From Lachnospiraceae bacterium (GTDB taxonomy: Bacteria; Bacillota; Clostridia; Lachnospirales; Lachnospiraceae), in contig JAILRA010000018.1 in assembly GCA_024698715.1 (NCBI GenBank), positions 87,310 through 151,309 on the forward strand: a DNA stretch of 64,000 bases, given 5' to 3'. The notes under the pieces are model-generated. The model was not told the DNA's origin. It saw only the letters and a program-made list of their open reading frames with translations, and searched no databases. Both the position numbers and the translations under genes were made by a program. Shown piece by piece: positions 28,228 to 37,994 of this stretch. Position 1 is the first letter of the stretch. Each line of letters starts with the position of its first letter.

Positions 28228-29232
28228 TCATCTGATCTTCTCGTTAAAACCAACTTTCTTCTGAACTTTTCTTAAAGTCTTATTAGAAAAATACTGAGCT
28301 TTTTCCGCATTATTCTTAACAATACCGTCAAGATATGCCTTATCCTTTAAAATATCGGCATGACGGCTCTGAAGAGGTGCAAGGATATCCGCTACAGTCT
28401 CTCCCACTGCAAGTTTGAAATCGCCGTATCCTTTGCCGTCAAATTCTTTTTCGACATCTTCAAAAGATTTACCTGTACAAGCCGAATATATCTCAATAAG
28501 ATTCGAAACACCGGGCTGTTCTTCGTTATGCTTAACCTGAGCCATTGAATCGGTTACGGCACGTTTGAATTTACGAATGATCGTATCCCTGTCATCCGTA
28601 AGATAGATCGAAGCATTGGGATTTTCATCCGACTTTGACATTTTTTTGGAAGGATCCTGAAGCGACATAATCTTTGCTCCGGTCTTTCCGATAAAAGGCT
28701 CGGGTATCGTGAACACATCGCCGTATACGGAATTGAATCTCTGTGCTATATCTCTTGTAAGTTCAAGATGCTGAAGCTGATCGATACCTACGGGAACAAC
28801 ATCCGTCTGATAAAGAAGAATGTCTGCAGCCATAAGAACGGGATACGTAAAGAGTCCGGCATTGATATTGTCTGCATGTTTTGCGGATTTATCCTTAAAC
28901 TGCGTCATTCTGTTCAGTTCGCCCATATAAGTGAAGCAGGATAAGATCCATGATAATTCGGCATGTCCCGAAACATGTGACTGATAATATATACAGTTCT
29001 TTTCGGGATCGAGTCCTGCGGCAATATACAGTGCAAGAAGATTCTTTGCTTTCTGTCTGAATTCCGCGGGATCCTGTCTTACCGTGATCGAATGAAGATC
29101 CACTACCGAATAAAAGCATTCGTATTCATCCGATAATTTAACCCAGTTCTTGAGTGCTCCGAGATAATTACCGAGTGTCAGATTACCGGTAGCCTGCATT
29201 CCCGAAAATAAAACTTTTTTGTTGTCAATCAT
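28228..29232 (-). CDS. trpS: Tryptophanyl-tRNA synthetase
   Basis: 334 aa from the start chosen at 29232, giving MIDNKKVLFSGMQATG as in the family. The upstream in-frame ATG at 29295 would add a hydrophobic, basic stretch that TrpS lacks. It is a class I synthetase charging tRNA-Trp. The HIGH-equivalent GNYLGAL (about 18), MAADILLYQTDVVPVG and the KMSKS loop KKMSKSDENPN (about 195) are present. No T-box leader is visible upstream. It lies 78 bp downstream of the GH13-like gene and ends at a bidirectional terminator. Confidence 0.96.
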   Translation of the reverse strand: MIDNKKVLFSGMQATGNLTLGNYLGALKNWVKLSDEYECFYSVVDLHSITVRQDPAEFRQKAKNLLALYIAAGLDPEKNCIYYQSHVSGHAELSWILSCFTYMGELNRMTQFKDKSAKHADNINAGLFTYPVLMAADILLYQTDVVPVGIDQLQHLELTRDIAQRFNSVYGDVFTIPEPFIGKTGAKIMSLQDPSKKMSKSDENPNASIYLTDDRDTIIRKFKRAVTDSMAQVKHNEEQPGVSNLIEIYSACTGKSFEDVEKEFDGKGYGDFKLAVGETVADILAPLQSRHADILKDKAYLDGIVKNNAEKAQYFSNKTLRKVQKKVGFNEKIR

Positions 29233-29310
29233 TTTTATACCATCTTTCGTAATTTTATTTTTCAAAATAATAATTTTATACATCAAAAGAAACAATTTCG
29301 CAAGGAAAAA

Positions 29311-31164
29311 TTATTTCTCCGTGATATCGGATTTAAGAAAAGAAGCCTTAAACAGACTGCAGGATCTTGATTCAAGTTCAAATATCATTCCCTGCTTTTT
29401 ATCATCTTTTTCTTTTTCTTTCGTTTCACCCGTTGAAAAAATCGGTGTCCATTTTGCTTTTGAAGGCAGATACGGCAGATTGAAAGATATTTCTTTCCAG
29501 TAGAAATTATAAGCGGCATAGTATAAAGTAACCGTTTTGCCGTCTTTATCACAGTCGGAATACATTATTCCGAGATGCCTGTTGTAATTTGCAAGATCGG
29601 CTTTCCACGCCTCATCGGAATGGTAAGAAAGATCGGGAAATCCTATATGAGCCCTGTCAAGCATTGAAAATTCACGGTTTAAAACAGGTAAAAGATCGTT
29701 CTTACGAAGTTTTATCAATTCCTTTACATACTCAAGCATTTCGGATGACTGAGCATTCATATTCCAGTTGATGTAACTGGTTGAATTATCCTGACAATAA
29801 GGATTGTTGTTACCGTTCTGAGTATTGCACAACTCATCCCCCGCATAAATTAGCGGTGTTCCTTTTGACGAAAATACAAGGAACAATGCATTCTTCATCA
29901 TCCTCTTACGCAGTTTTACGATCGAGCTTTTCTGCGATCTTCCTTCAATACCGCAGTTCCACGAGAAGTTATAATCACATCCGTCCGCATTTTTTTCACC
30001 GTTCTCGTCATTATGCTTTCTGTCGTATGAAACCAGATCGTTCAGGGTAAAACCGTAATAATTGGTTATAAAATTTACACAAGCACTTTTTTGAGGATAA
30101 AAACGTGTAAAATAAACCAGATCCTTGAGAGTGTCCTCGTCTCCCTTTAGTACTTTTCTCATCTGATACATAAAGGAATCGGAATAAGCACAGAGATTTC
30201 TTGAAGCAGGAATATATGATGCTTCATATATTTCATTTTCCGGAATATAATCGTAAAACAGTTTGGTCTCGGAAAACAAAGGATCTTTTGCAATCATCGT
30301 TAACGGAATATTGTTTCCTTTAAGATGGAATCCGTCTATATGATAATTCATAAGCCAGTACCTGAGTACTTCCATAATTCTGTACTGGCCCACCGTATTG
30401 GGAAAATAAAACTGCATTATGATCTCGAGACCGTTCTTATGAAATTCACGGACAAAATCCTTATATTCTCTTACGGGATCTTTGCTCATACAGTATGAAG
30501 CTTTTGGAGCAAAATAAAATCCTGTCTTAAAGCCCCAGTAATTCAGCTTATCCTTAACTGCGATATCAGCATTTGAAGAAATACCGTTTTCGGTAAATTC
30601 AGCCTTGTCATATTCTTCAAATTCATACGCAGGCATTATCTCGATCGCGGTAATCCCGAGTTCCTTAAGATACGGGATTTTTTGTACAAGACCGGTTACG
30701 GTTCCTTTTCCCGTAACCTTGCTTGACTGATGTGCGCTGAATCCTCTTACATGCAAAAGATACAGAATGCTCTCTTCAAAAGAAGTATTGGGTTTAATGT
30801 CATTTTCCCAGTCATATTTTTCATCATGCACTATATGTGAATAAAGTTCGTAATTTTCTTTCTTGATACCGAATTTCTCATTTCCGGTAACCCATCTCGA
30901 ATACGGATCCGTGATCTCTTTCAATCCGTCATAAAACTTATAAACATATTTATCAAAATCAAGATATTTAACTGTGATCGAATATATATTGCCGACTTTG
31001 TTTTCTTTGCCGAAAGGAATTCTTATTATCTGCGAAGTTTTAATATCTTTAAGAATAACACCGCAGTCTTCGTTTTTACATTCCGCAGCAAACATAACAC
31101 CGTCTTTTACAACGGTAGCACCGCAAGGATGAGGTTTGCCCTTTTCTGTCTTGTAACTAACCAT
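29311..31164 (-). CDS. GH13 debranching-enzyme homologue, catalytic residues lost
   Basis: 617 aa. The N-terminal 100 residues resemble a CBM48-type domain. The rest follows the isoamylase/GlgX/pullulanase GH13 plan, most clearly GFTLNDLVSYDRKHNDENGE and the CGIEG...IVKLRKRMMKNALFLVFSSKGTPLIYAGDEL block. Yet the four GH13 motifs are degenerate. Region I reads LEIIMQFYFP instead of a D-x-V-x-NH motif (about 245). Region II reads IDGFHLKGN, with Lys where the nucleophilic Asp belongs and His for the invariant Arg (about 280). Region III has no Glu in LFYDYIP (about 305). Region IV has TNYYGF for HDGF (about 366). It is very likely not a hydrolase; glycan binding or regulation is possible. It follows the small membrane-protein gene by 7 bp. 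Confidence 0.85.
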   Translation of the reverse strand: MVSYKTEKGKPHPCGATVVKDGVMFAAECKNEDCGVILKDIKTSQIIRIPFGKENKVGNIYSITVKYLDFDKYVYKFYDGLKEITDPYSRWVTGNEKFGIKKENYELYSHIVHDEKYDWENDIKPNTSFEESILYLLHVRGFSAHQSSKVTGKGTVTGLVQKIPYLKELGITAIEIMPAYEFEEYDKAEFTENGISSNADIAVKDKLNYWGFKTGFYFAPKASYCMSKDPVREYKDFVREFHKNGLEIIMQFYFPNTVGQYRIMEVLRYWLMNYHIDGFHLKGNNIPLTMIAKDPLFSETKLFYDYIPENEIYEASYIPASRNLCAYSDSFMYQMRKVLKGDEDTLKDLVYFTRFYPQKSACVNFITNYYGFTLNDLVSYDRKHNDENGEKNADGCDYNFSWNCGIEGRSQKSSIVKLRKRMMKNALFLVFSSKGTPLIYAGDELCNTQNGNNNPYCQDNSTSYINWNMNAQSSEMLEYVKELIKLRKNDLLPVLNREFSMLDRAHIGFPDLSYHSDEAWKADLANYNRHLGIMYSDCDKDGKTVTLYYAAYNFYWKEISFNLPYLPSKAKWTPIFSTGETKEKEKDDKKQGMIFELESRSCSLFKASFLKSDITEK

Positions 31165-31171
31165 ATATACC

Positions 31172-31579
31172 TCATTGGATCTCGCTAAAATGCATTAAGA
31201 ATTCCTTCTTTTTGCTTTTAACGTAATAAGCAAGAATAAGATCGTAAAGATTGCCGATAAAACCGATGAAACCGCCGAGTATCAGATTTAAAAACATGAA
31301 TATCCAGCACATTACGATCGTTCCTTCAAAGTATTTAACGCAATACAATGCTTCGTTTGGAGTGGAGTAATTTTTTATTATCTGAATATTCTTAAAGTAT
31401 CTTATACAGCCTATCAGATTATAAACCATTAAAATAAGAGTTCCGACTCCGTATCCGAAAGGAATCGTGACCAGTCCGATAACAAGCTGCATAATGACTA
31501 TTACGATCCATAATGCAAAACTTATATACATCAGTGTACTGATTTTTTTCATAAATTTAATGATCTGAAGATCTTCCAT
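31172..31579 (-). CDS. Small three-helix membrane protein
   Basis: 135 aa from the start at 31579 (GGTG upstream). An in-frame ATG at 31618 would add 13 residues in a divergent promoter region. There are three hydrophobic segments: about 20-42, 50-70 and 95-125 (GTIVMCWIFMFLNLILGGFIGFIG). The tail is basic (YYVKSKKKEFLMHFSEIQ). It is not recognised as a named family. It lies 7 bp before the GH13-like gene and is probably cotranscribed with it. Confidence 0.65.
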   Translation of the reverse strand: MEDLQIIKFMKKISTLMYISFALWIVIVIMQLVIGLVTIPFGYGVGTLILMVYNLIGCIRYFKNIQIIKNYSTPNEALYCVKYFEGTIVMCWIFMFLNLILGGFIGFIGNLYDLILAYYVKSKKKEFLMHFSEIQ

Positions 31580-31657
31580 AAAACACCGTCGGCAAATATA
31601 AAACAAAAACGATAACAAAAGCCTGAAATAAGCAATACACTAATATTATAATCATAT

Positions 31658-31685
31658 TTGTAAATTTTTTAAAGTATGATAAAAT
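31658..31685 (+). promoter_or_regulatory. Putative promoter of the DUF1292-tmcAL pair
   Basis: TTGTAA (31658-31663), a 16-nt spacer and TAAAAT (31680-31685) lie 26 bp before the start at 31711, in the divergent gap with the small membrane-protein gene. Confidence 0.5.
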
Positions 31686-31710
31686 ATATTTGTTAATGCG
31701 GAGGTACCGA

Positions 31711-32025
31711 ATGGGAATATTCAATATGACACCCGAAGAAGAAATGACGGTTGAGATCAAAACCGATTTCGGAACATATGAGTGTTTGGTTTTAACAATA
31801 CTTGAAGTTAACAAAAAAGATTATATTTATGTTCAGCCCATGGTTGATGAAGATGACGATCTTTACGGAATTTACTGGATTTACGGATATAAAGAAAATC
31901 CTGATAATCCCAATGAAGAACCAGAATTAATATATATCGACGATGATGAAGAACTTGATGTCGCAGAAGATGCCTTCCAGGAGTATCTCGACAATCAGGA
32001 ATTTGACGAAATAATAGAGGATTAG
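31711..32025 (+). CDS. DUF1292 family protein
   Basis: 104 aa from the ATG at 31711, six bases after GGAGG. An in-frame ATG at 31690 precedes that ribosome site and is not used. The sequence is very acidic. The DUF1292 core is visible: EEEMTVEIKTDFGTYECLVL, YIYVQPM, DDDLYGIYWIYGYKE. The family is common in Firmicutes and of unknown function. It is cytoplasmic. It ends 5 bp before tmcAL, so the two are cotranscribed. Confidence 0.85.
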   Translation: MGIFNMTPEEEMTVEIKTDFGTYECLVLTILEVNKKDYIYVQPMVDEDDDLYGIYWIYGYKENPDNPNEEPELIYIDDDEELDVAEDAFQEYLDNQEFDEIIED

Positions 32026-32030
32026 ATTTC

Positions 32031-33266
32031 ATGAAAGTTGCTGCTATAATAGCGGAATACAATCCGCTGCATAACGGGCATGAATTTCAGATAAAAAGAG
32101 CCAGGCAGATGACCGGCGCAGATTTTGTAATAGTTATAATGAGCGGAAACTTTACTCAGAGAGGAGTTCCTGCCGTTGTAGACAAATATCAGCGTACGAA
32201 AATGGCTTTAAACGCAGGAGCGGATATCGTATTGGAACTTCCGCTCTATTACGCATGTTCAAGTGCCGAATATTTTGCATCAGGGGCTGTTAATCTTTTA
32301 AAAGATCTCGGTGTTGTCGATTATCTTGTTTTCGGAAGTGAATGCGGTGACATTAAGATACTGACCGAAATTGCAGACGTTCTGATAAACAGAAAGAAAG
32401 AGCTTTCCGATACGATACATACTCTTGTAAGAGAAGGTATGTCCTATCCCGCCGCCAGAGTAAGAGCCGTTGAGGAAGCGATTCCCAATTCGTACGAACA
32501 TGTTGAAGCCATGAATTATCCCAATAATATTCTCGGTTTTGAATATATCCGTGCATTAAAACAGTTTGAATCGAATATTATCCCCGTGACCAACTTAAGA
32601 ATAGGTGCCGGATATCATGACAGAATGATCGATAACCCCATCTGCTCTTCTCTCGCCATCCGTTCATCCCTGGATGAAACAAACGATCTCGAGAGGATCA
32701 GATCTCAGGTTCCTTTTCATGTATATAAGATACTCGAAGAACAGTATAATAAAACATTTCCTGTATTAAACAAAGATATTTCGTCAATACTGAAATACAA
32801 GCTTCTTCTCGATGAAGGAAAAGGTTACGAAGAATATGTCGATATCTCATCTGATTTTTCAAATAAGATAATCAACAACCTTAACAAATACGACACATAT
32901 TCACAGTTCTGCGATCTTCTTAAGAGTAAAGACATTACATATGTCAGGGTTGCCAGAAATCTTCTGCATATACTTCTTAACATTAAAAAAGATTCCATGC
33001 AGAAATATAAAGAAGAAGGATACATTTTCTACGCGAGAATGCTCGGCTTCAAAAAGGACTCAAATGAATTGCTTTCAGCCATAAAACAGAATTCCTGCAT
33101 TCCTCTCATTTCCAAACTTGCCGACGCAAGAAATCAGCTTACACCGATAGGTATGGAAATGCTGGAAACAGATATTCAGGCAGCACATATTTACGATACC
33201 ATCGTATCCGAGAAGTTTGGTATTCCCACAGTATCTGAATTCTCAAGAGAGATTGTGATCATCTGA
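32031..33266 (+). CDS. tmcAL: tRNA(Met) cytidine acetate ligase
   Basis: 411 aa, the YlbM/TmcAL family. It uses acetate and ATP to form N4-acetylcytidine at the wobble base of elongator tRNA-Met. The nucleotidyltransferase HxGH motif is clear in AEYNPLHNGHEFQI (about 7-20), followed by VIVIMSGNFTQRGVPAVVDKY and NAGADIVLELP. The helical C-terminal domain (about 225-411) is intact. GAGGAT precedes the start. It ends at a bidirectional terminator shared with the PFL gene. Confidence 0.94.
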   Translation: MKVAAIIAEYNPLHNGHEFQIKRARQMTGADFVIVIMSGNFTQRGVPAVVDKYQRTKMALNAGADIVLELPLYYACSSAEYFASGAVNLLKDLGVVDYLVFGSECGDIKILTEIADVLINRKKELSDTIHTLVREGMSYPAARVRAVEEAIPNSYEHVEAMNYPNNILGFEYIRALKQFESNIIPVTNLRIGAGYHDRMIDNPICSSLAIRSSLDETNDLERIRSQVPFHVYKILEEQYNKTFPVLNKDISSILKYKLLLDEGKGYEEYVDISSDFSNKIINNLNKYDTYSQFCDLLKSKDITYVRVARNLLHILLNIKKDSMQKYKEEGYIFYARMLGFKKDSNELLSAIKQNSCIPLISKLADARNQLTPIGMEMLETDIQAAHIYDTIVSEKFGIPTVSEFSREIVII

Positions 33267-33303
33267 CATTTGATAATAATTTGATCTCAAATACATATAT
33301 AAT

Positions 33304-33332
33304 AAAAAACACGCCGTACAGCGTGTTTTTTT
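33304..33332. terminator. Bidirectional terminator between tmcAL and the PFL gene
   Basis: AAAAACACGC and GCGTGTTTTT form a 10-bp perfect stem around CGTACA-like loop bases, with A-tract and T-tract on the outer sides. It works for both convergent genes. Confidence 0.9.
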
Positions 33333-33354
33333 ATATCATAAATGATCTATATCA

Positions 33355-34719
33355 TTAATTCTTGAACGAATGAATGGGTGCCGGGATCCTTCCGCCTCTG
33401 TTAATAAATGCATCGCAGGAAAACATATTAACGGGCATTATCGGCGCATGACCGAGCAGACCGCCGAATTCAACTGTGTCTCCCACATCTTTTCCTACTA
33501 CCGGGATTATACGTACAGCTGTTGTCTTCTGGTTGACCATTCCGATTGCCAGTTCATCTGCAATGATGCCTGAAATGGTAGTCGCTCTGGTATCTCCGGG
33601 AATGGCTATCATATCAAGTCCTACCGAACAGACACATGTCATAGCTTCAAGCTTTTCAAGAGTAAGCGCACCTGCTTCAACAGCATTGATCATTCCCTGA
33701 TCTTCCGAAACCGGAATAAACGCACCGCTCAATCCTCCGACATAGGAAGAAGCCATTACTCCGCCCTTTTTGACCTGATCGTTAAGTAACGCAAGAGCAG
33801 CGGTCGTACCCGGTGCACCTGCATATTCAAGACCGATCTCACAGAGAATATCCGCAACGGAATCACCGATCGCGGGTGTAGGTGCCAAAGAAAGATCGAC
33901 TATTCCGAAAGGAACATTCAGTCTCTCGGATGCTTCCTTAGCTACAAGCTGACCTACTCTGGTTACTTTAAAAGCAGTTTTCTTTATGGTCTCGCAAAGA
34001 ACCTCAAAGTTCTCTCCTCTTACCTTTTCCAGAGCAGTTTTAACAACACCGGGACCGGAAACACCGACATTGATAATGCAGTCTGCTTCTGTAACACCGT
34101 GAAATGCACCTGCCATAAAAGGATTATCATCGGGAGCATTGCAAAATACAACAAGTTTGGCACATCCTAACGAATCACTTTCTTTTGTTTTCTCGGCAGT
34201 TTCCTTTATTATCTCACCCATAAGTTTGACTGCATCCATATTGATACCGGTTTTAGTCGAGCCAAGATTAATGGATGAACAAACCCTGTCTGTTTTTGAA
34301 AGTGCTTCAGGTATGGATTTGATGAGAAGTTCTTCAGCAGGAGTCATTCCTTTTGATACAAGCGCCGAATAACCGCCTATAAAGTTAACTCCTACATCCT
34401 TTGCAACATTGTCGAGTACCAGAGCAAGATCCACAAAATCAGATGTAGTCTTACATGAAGCCGCACCTATAAGAGAGATAGGGGTAACGGAAATTCTCTT
34501 GTTAACAATGGGAATACCGAATTCTTTTTCAATTTCCTTACCTGTTTTCACAAGATTTGCGGCATAATTGTATATTTTATCGTAAATGTTCTTTTTTACT
34601 TTTTCATTATCGGAATCAATGCAGTCAAGAAGAGAAATACCCATTGTAATGGTTCTGACATCAAGATTCTCTTTCTCGATCATTTCATTGGTTTCGGAAA
34701 CTTCATTGATATTTATCAT
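33355..34719 (-). CDS. PFL family protein (UPF0210/DUF711)
   Basis: 454 aa, full length for the family. Conserved stretches are [13 protein letters not shown] at the N-terminus, [56 protein letters not shown] and [20 protein letters not shown]. Structures of homologues resemble pyruvate-formate-lyase-like folds, but no activity is established. The ACT-domain gene 56 bp upstream is its usual genomic partner, so the two probably act together. It ends at the terminator 33304-33332. Confidence 0.92.
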   Translation of the reverse strand: MININEVSETNEMIEKENLDVRTITMGISLLDCIDSDNEKVKKNIYDKIYNYAANLVKTGKEIEKEFGIPIVNKRISVTPISLIGAASCKTTSDFVDLALVLDNVAKDVGVNFIGGYSALVSKGMTPAEELLIKSIPEALSKTDRVCSSINLGSTKTGINMDAVKLMGEIIKETAEKTKESDSLGCAKLVVFCNAPDDNPFMAGAFHGVTEADCIINVGVSGPGVVKTALEKVRGENFEVLCETIKKTAFKVTRVGQLVAKEASERLNVPFGIVDLSLAPTPAIGDSVADILCEIGLEYAGAPGTTAALALLNDQVKKGGVMASSYVGGLSGAFIPVSEDQGMINAVEAGALTLEKLEAMTCVCSVGLDMIAIPGDTRATTISGIIADELAIGMVNQKTTAVRIIPVVGKDVGDTVEFGGLLGHAPIMPVNMFSCDAFINRGGRIPAPIHSFKN

Positions 34720-34775
34720 ATTTGCCTCTGAATAATTTTTTTATCTTTAAAAGTGATACAGAATGAAGATTGCGA

Positions 34776-35048
34776 TCAGATCCTGTGCATTGAATCAAAA
34801 ATCTCTTCTCTCTGACATTTGATAACAACACCGATCTCTTCGCCGATCTGAGCAAGTTCATCAGATATATCACCGATGTTTTTCTGAGACTGATTCATAT
34901 CCGTTATCATCATCATATTGAAGAATCCGCCGGTGATCGTCTGTGAAATATCTTCAATGTTGATATTATTATTTGCAAGATAAGTGCAGATTTTGGCTAT
35001 TATTCCGACACCATCCCTGCCAACTACAGTAATTATGGTTTTTTTCAT
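34776..35048 (-). CDS. ACT domain protein (UPF0237)
   Basis: 90 aa, a single ACT domain covering the whole protein: KKTIITVVGRDGVGIIAKICTYLANNNINIEDISQTI. It is of the type that precedes PFL/UPF0210 genes in Firmicutes. ACT domains bind amino acids or similar ligands; the ligand here is unknown. AAGGAG lies upstream of the start. It lies 25 bp after the hydrolase gene and 56 bp before the PFL gene. Confidence 0.92.
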   Translation of the reverse strand: MKKTIITVVGRDGVGIIAKICTYLANNNINIEDISQTITGGFFNMMMITDMNQSQKNIGDISDELAQIGEEIGVVIKCQREEIFDSMHRI

Positions 35049-35073
35049 AATCTATCTCCTTAATCCAAAGATT

Positions 35074-35871
35074 TTATAAATCAATAACATTTGACAACTC
35101 ACTTCTTTTAGCCACATAGATCGGAAAATCGTATGCTCCGTATTTGGTATCGGACATTGTTATTTCCAGTTTGACGGCTTCATATGCCAGATCCGGCAGA
35201 TTGTTTTTGTCGCTCAAATGCCCTAACATTATACCTTTTACATTATCATTTAGCAATGCCGATATAAAACGTCCCGACGACTCATTGGAAAGATGTCCGA
35301 GGTCCGATAAGATACGTTTTTTCAGTTCATAAGAATATGGCCCGAGCTGAAGCATCCTCACATCGTGATTGGATTCAGCATATATAAAATCAAGTTCTCC
35401 GAGTTCTTGTATGAGTTCATCGTCGTAATTTCCAAGATCGGTCACAACTGCAGCTCTTTTTCCGTTATTTTCAAACGAAAAACAAAGGGGTTCGTTTGCG
35501 TCGTGCGAAACCGAATGCGGATAAAAAATAAAATCTTCGATCTTAAATGCCGAAAGATCTCTTAACGATTTAAGAACATCCAAATTAAAAGAACCGAGAG
35601 TTTTCGCTGAATATATACCTTCTATGGTGCCCATCGAAGCATATACGGGAATTTCCTTCTTCCGTTCGAGAACTCCAAGTCCTTTAATGTGATCGGAATG
35701 TTCATGTGTTATTATGATCGCATCCAGATCATTGATGCAAAGATCGAGTTTATTAAGTCCTTCTTCTATTGCCTTTGCGGAAATTCCGACATCCAGAAGA
35801 ATATGTGTATTGTCATCACCGATATAAATACAGTTTCCGCTGCTTCCGCTGGCTATGGGAGTAATTCTCAT
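35074..35871 (-). CDS. Metallo-beta-lactamase fold hydrolase, WalJ/YycJ-like
   Basis: 265 aa. The MBL zinc motif THEHSDHIKGL (about 57) is intact, along with PIASGSSGNCIYIG and LLDVGISAK at the N-terminus, and ESNHD and LGHLSDKNN further on. The closest known relatives are YycJ/WalJ, 5'-3' exonuclease-like proteins linked to the WalRK regulon and DNA repair in Bacillus. Here it is not beside walRK; it follows the FtsA-like gene by 2 bp. The substrate is inferred only by family. Confidence 0.88.
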   Translation of the reverse strand: MRITPIASGSSGNCIYIGDDNTHILLDVGISAKAIEEGLNKLDLCINDLDAIIITHEHSDHIKGLGVLERKKEIPVYASMGTIEGIYSAKTLGSFNLDVLKSLRDLSAFKIEDFIFYPHSVSHDANEPLCFSFENNGKRAAVVTDLGNYDDELIQELGELDFIYAESNHDVRMLQLGPYSYELKKRILSDLGHLSNESSGRFISALLNDNVKGIMLGHLSDKNNLPDLAYEAVKLEITMSDTKYGAYDFPIYVAKRSELSNVIDL

Positions 35872-35873
35872 TC

Positions 35874-37994
35874 TTAAATACTTTCCTTCCAGTATATTTC
35901 AATGATATCGCCCTCTTTCAGTTCTTCGAGAAAATCGGCGCTGTGGCCGTTCAATATGGTGGCAATACCCATGCCCTGAGGCTTGCTCAGATCAAAATCT
36001 ATATGATCGAAAACATCAACGAACACATATGATGCTTTATTGTTTAATACGATCTTATCGTTATTAACGGTAACGGTAATCGTTTGCGTGATTACCGAAG
36101 AATCGGTACCGTTTTCCGAAGAAACGTTTTCTTCGCTACCGGCGTTCTCTTCGGTATTTTCAATATTTTCAGACGCGTTTTCTTCCTTTACATTTCTGAT
36201 CCCGTCATCTTCGGGCAGGTCTGCGTATGTCATTTCGCCTTTGGTGATAATTTCAACATTAAATCTGGAATACACTTTTGTATCCATATCCGCAGGTGCA
36301 TTGTTAACAATGACTTCCTGATTGTCGGCAAGATTTATGTCAACCAGTTCGAGTACCTGCGAAACCGTAAGATAATCCAGTACCTCAACATCATCCCCGT
36401 CCTGTATACTGTAAGAATCGATCGCAATATTTCCGTTTACGGTACAGAGATTCGGAAGACTGACATTCATGTTGTTAACGGTTATATTAAGCTTCTTATT
36501 GTTCGAATTTAGTTTGCCGAGAGTAATGCTTCCTTTGGCTCCTTTGGTCGAAGGGATAAGCTTTATATAATCATTGGCCTGAATCTTTGCATGAAGATTC
36601 GTAAGTTCGGAATTAAGATAAACGATACATGCCTCTCCGAGTTCGCCTTTTACGGTCTTGGGTTCACCGTTAAGCGTAAATTCAAGCGAATCGCCTCTTC
36701 TTGGGAATAATGCATTATTGTCAAGGCCTATCTGCATAACGGCATCCACAACCGAAACATTGCCGTTATCATAAAGTTTAAGTCTGTCATCGTTTAACGA
36801 AACATTGATAAACGAATTATTCTCTTCGTAAAAATGAAGACAGATGCCGAGAGGGGTAACAATGAGCGAATCTTTTGGAACCGAATTATCCTTAAATTCG
36901 ATCTTGCCCATTACTTCTTCACCGCGAAGTGCAACACGATTAACCATGATATCATGTTCTTGTGCAAGGTATTTGGTATAGCCTTCGATACGGCCGCCGC
37001 CTCCGACAACAAATATGGCTCCTACCTTATTTCCGCCGTTAAGTCTTATGATCTCATCGGAAACAAGCTTGGTCATATTTTTGATATGCGAATCAAGGAT
37101 ATCAAGAACTTCTTTTCTGGTGATCGTATTCTTTAATCCCAGGATATCCTCATATTCAACTTCTTCATTCTCTTCTATGCCTTTTTTAATCTTTTCCGCC
37201 TCATTAAATTCGGCAAGACAGAAATTGGCAATGGTTTCCGTCAGTGAATCTCCTGCAACCGGGATCATGCCGTATGCAGCAACGGAACCGTCTTTAGTGA
37301 TACAGATATCGCTTGTGCCCGCACCTACATCGACGAGTGCGATATTAAGCATTCTGAATTTTTCGGGAATTGCAACTTCTATGGCAGCAATAGGCTCCAG
37401 GGTAAGATTGCATACACTGAGTCCCGCCATTTCAACCGCGGTATAAAGTCCTTCAACAACATCGTAAGGAAGGAATGTACAGATCATATCCACGGAGATC
37501 TTTCTGGCTTTATGATTAAGAAGATTCGTCATGAACAGATCATTCATGAAATACTTTATTACGCTCTTTCCGACGCAATAATACTTCTCTCCGAATTCAT
37601 TCTCGGTCTGGAATTTCTTATATGCTTCTTCAACACCCTTGGACTGTAGATCAAAAATATGTTCATCCTGAATAAGAACATCATCATTGTATACAATTTC
37701 AGCATGAACGTTCTCTGTCTTCAAAACACGTCCCGCAGCAGCGATACAAACATCCTTGAGTGTGATCTTACACTTCTTTTCGAGTTTTTCCTTAACCTCG
37801 ACTATGGTTTCGGAAACCCTTCCTATATCGTGTATCTGACCGTCGATCATGGAACGCGTATCATGTTCTATCGATTCGATGGCTTTAACTATAAACTTGT
37901 CTTTTTCGCGATATCCGACAACACCCACCACAGCACGAGTGCCTATATCAAGTCCGAAAACAAGACCTTCTTTTGTATTATTCGATGCGCCCAT
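35874..37994 (-). CDS. FtsA-like actin-fold ATPase with long C-terminal extension
   Basis: 706 aa, much longer than canonical FtsA (about 420). Residues about 10-400 follow the FtsA/PilM actin-like fold: GLVFGLDIGTRAVVGVVGY (phosphate 1), VDVGAGTSDICITKDGSV (phosphate 2) and GAIFVVGGGGRIEGYTKYLA (adenosine motif). The C-terminal 300 residues are a separate region with repeated beta-rich segments and a Glu/Asn-rich low-complexity stretch (about 600-640), and no amphipathic FtsA membrane anchor. Its start overlaps coaE by 17 bp. Long FtsA-like proteins of this type are annotated in Clostridia as 'cell division FtsA domain-containing' without proven role. It is unlikely to replace the ftsAZ-cluster gene. 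Confidence 0.8.
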   Translation of the reverse strand: MGASNNTKEGLVFGLDIGTRAVVGVVGYREKDKFIVKAIESIEHDTRSMIDGQIHDIGRVSETIVEVKEKLEKKCKITLKDVCIAAAGRVLKTENVHAEIVYNDDVLIQDEHIFDLQSKGVEEAYKKFQTENEFGEKYYCVGKSVIKYFMNDLFMTNLLNHKARKISVDMICTFLPYDVVEGLYTAVEMAGLSVCNLTLEPIAAIEVAIPEKFRMLNIALVDVGAGTSDICITKDGSVAAYGMIPVAGDSLTETIANFCLAEFNEAEKIKKGIEENEEVEYEDILGLKNTITRKEVLDILDSHIKNMTKLVSDEIIRLNGGNKVGAIFVVGGGGRIEGYTKYLAQEHDIMVNRVALRGEEVMGKIEFKDNSVPKDSLIVTPLGICLHFYEENNSFINVSLNDDRLKLYDNGNVSVVDAVMQIGLDNNALFPRRGDSLEFTLNGEPKTVKGELGEACIVYLNSELTNLHAKIQANDYIKLIPSTKGAKGSITLGKLNSNNKKLNITVNNMNVSLPNLCTVNGNIAIDSYSIQDGDDVEVLDYLTVSQVLELVDINLADNQEVIVNNAPADMDTKVYSRFNVEIITKGEMTYADLPEDDGIRNVKEENASENIENTEENAGSEENVSSENGTDSSVITQTITVTVNNDKIVLNNKASYVFVDVFDHIDFDLSKPQGMGIATILNGHSADFLEELKEGDIIEIYWKESI

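Noticed and set aside
29233..29310. T-box leader for trpS; also checked thrC and metY
   Set aside because: The gap is only 78 bp, without the T-box core AGGGTGGNACCGCG or an antiterminator; the thrC and metY upstream regions are equally bare.
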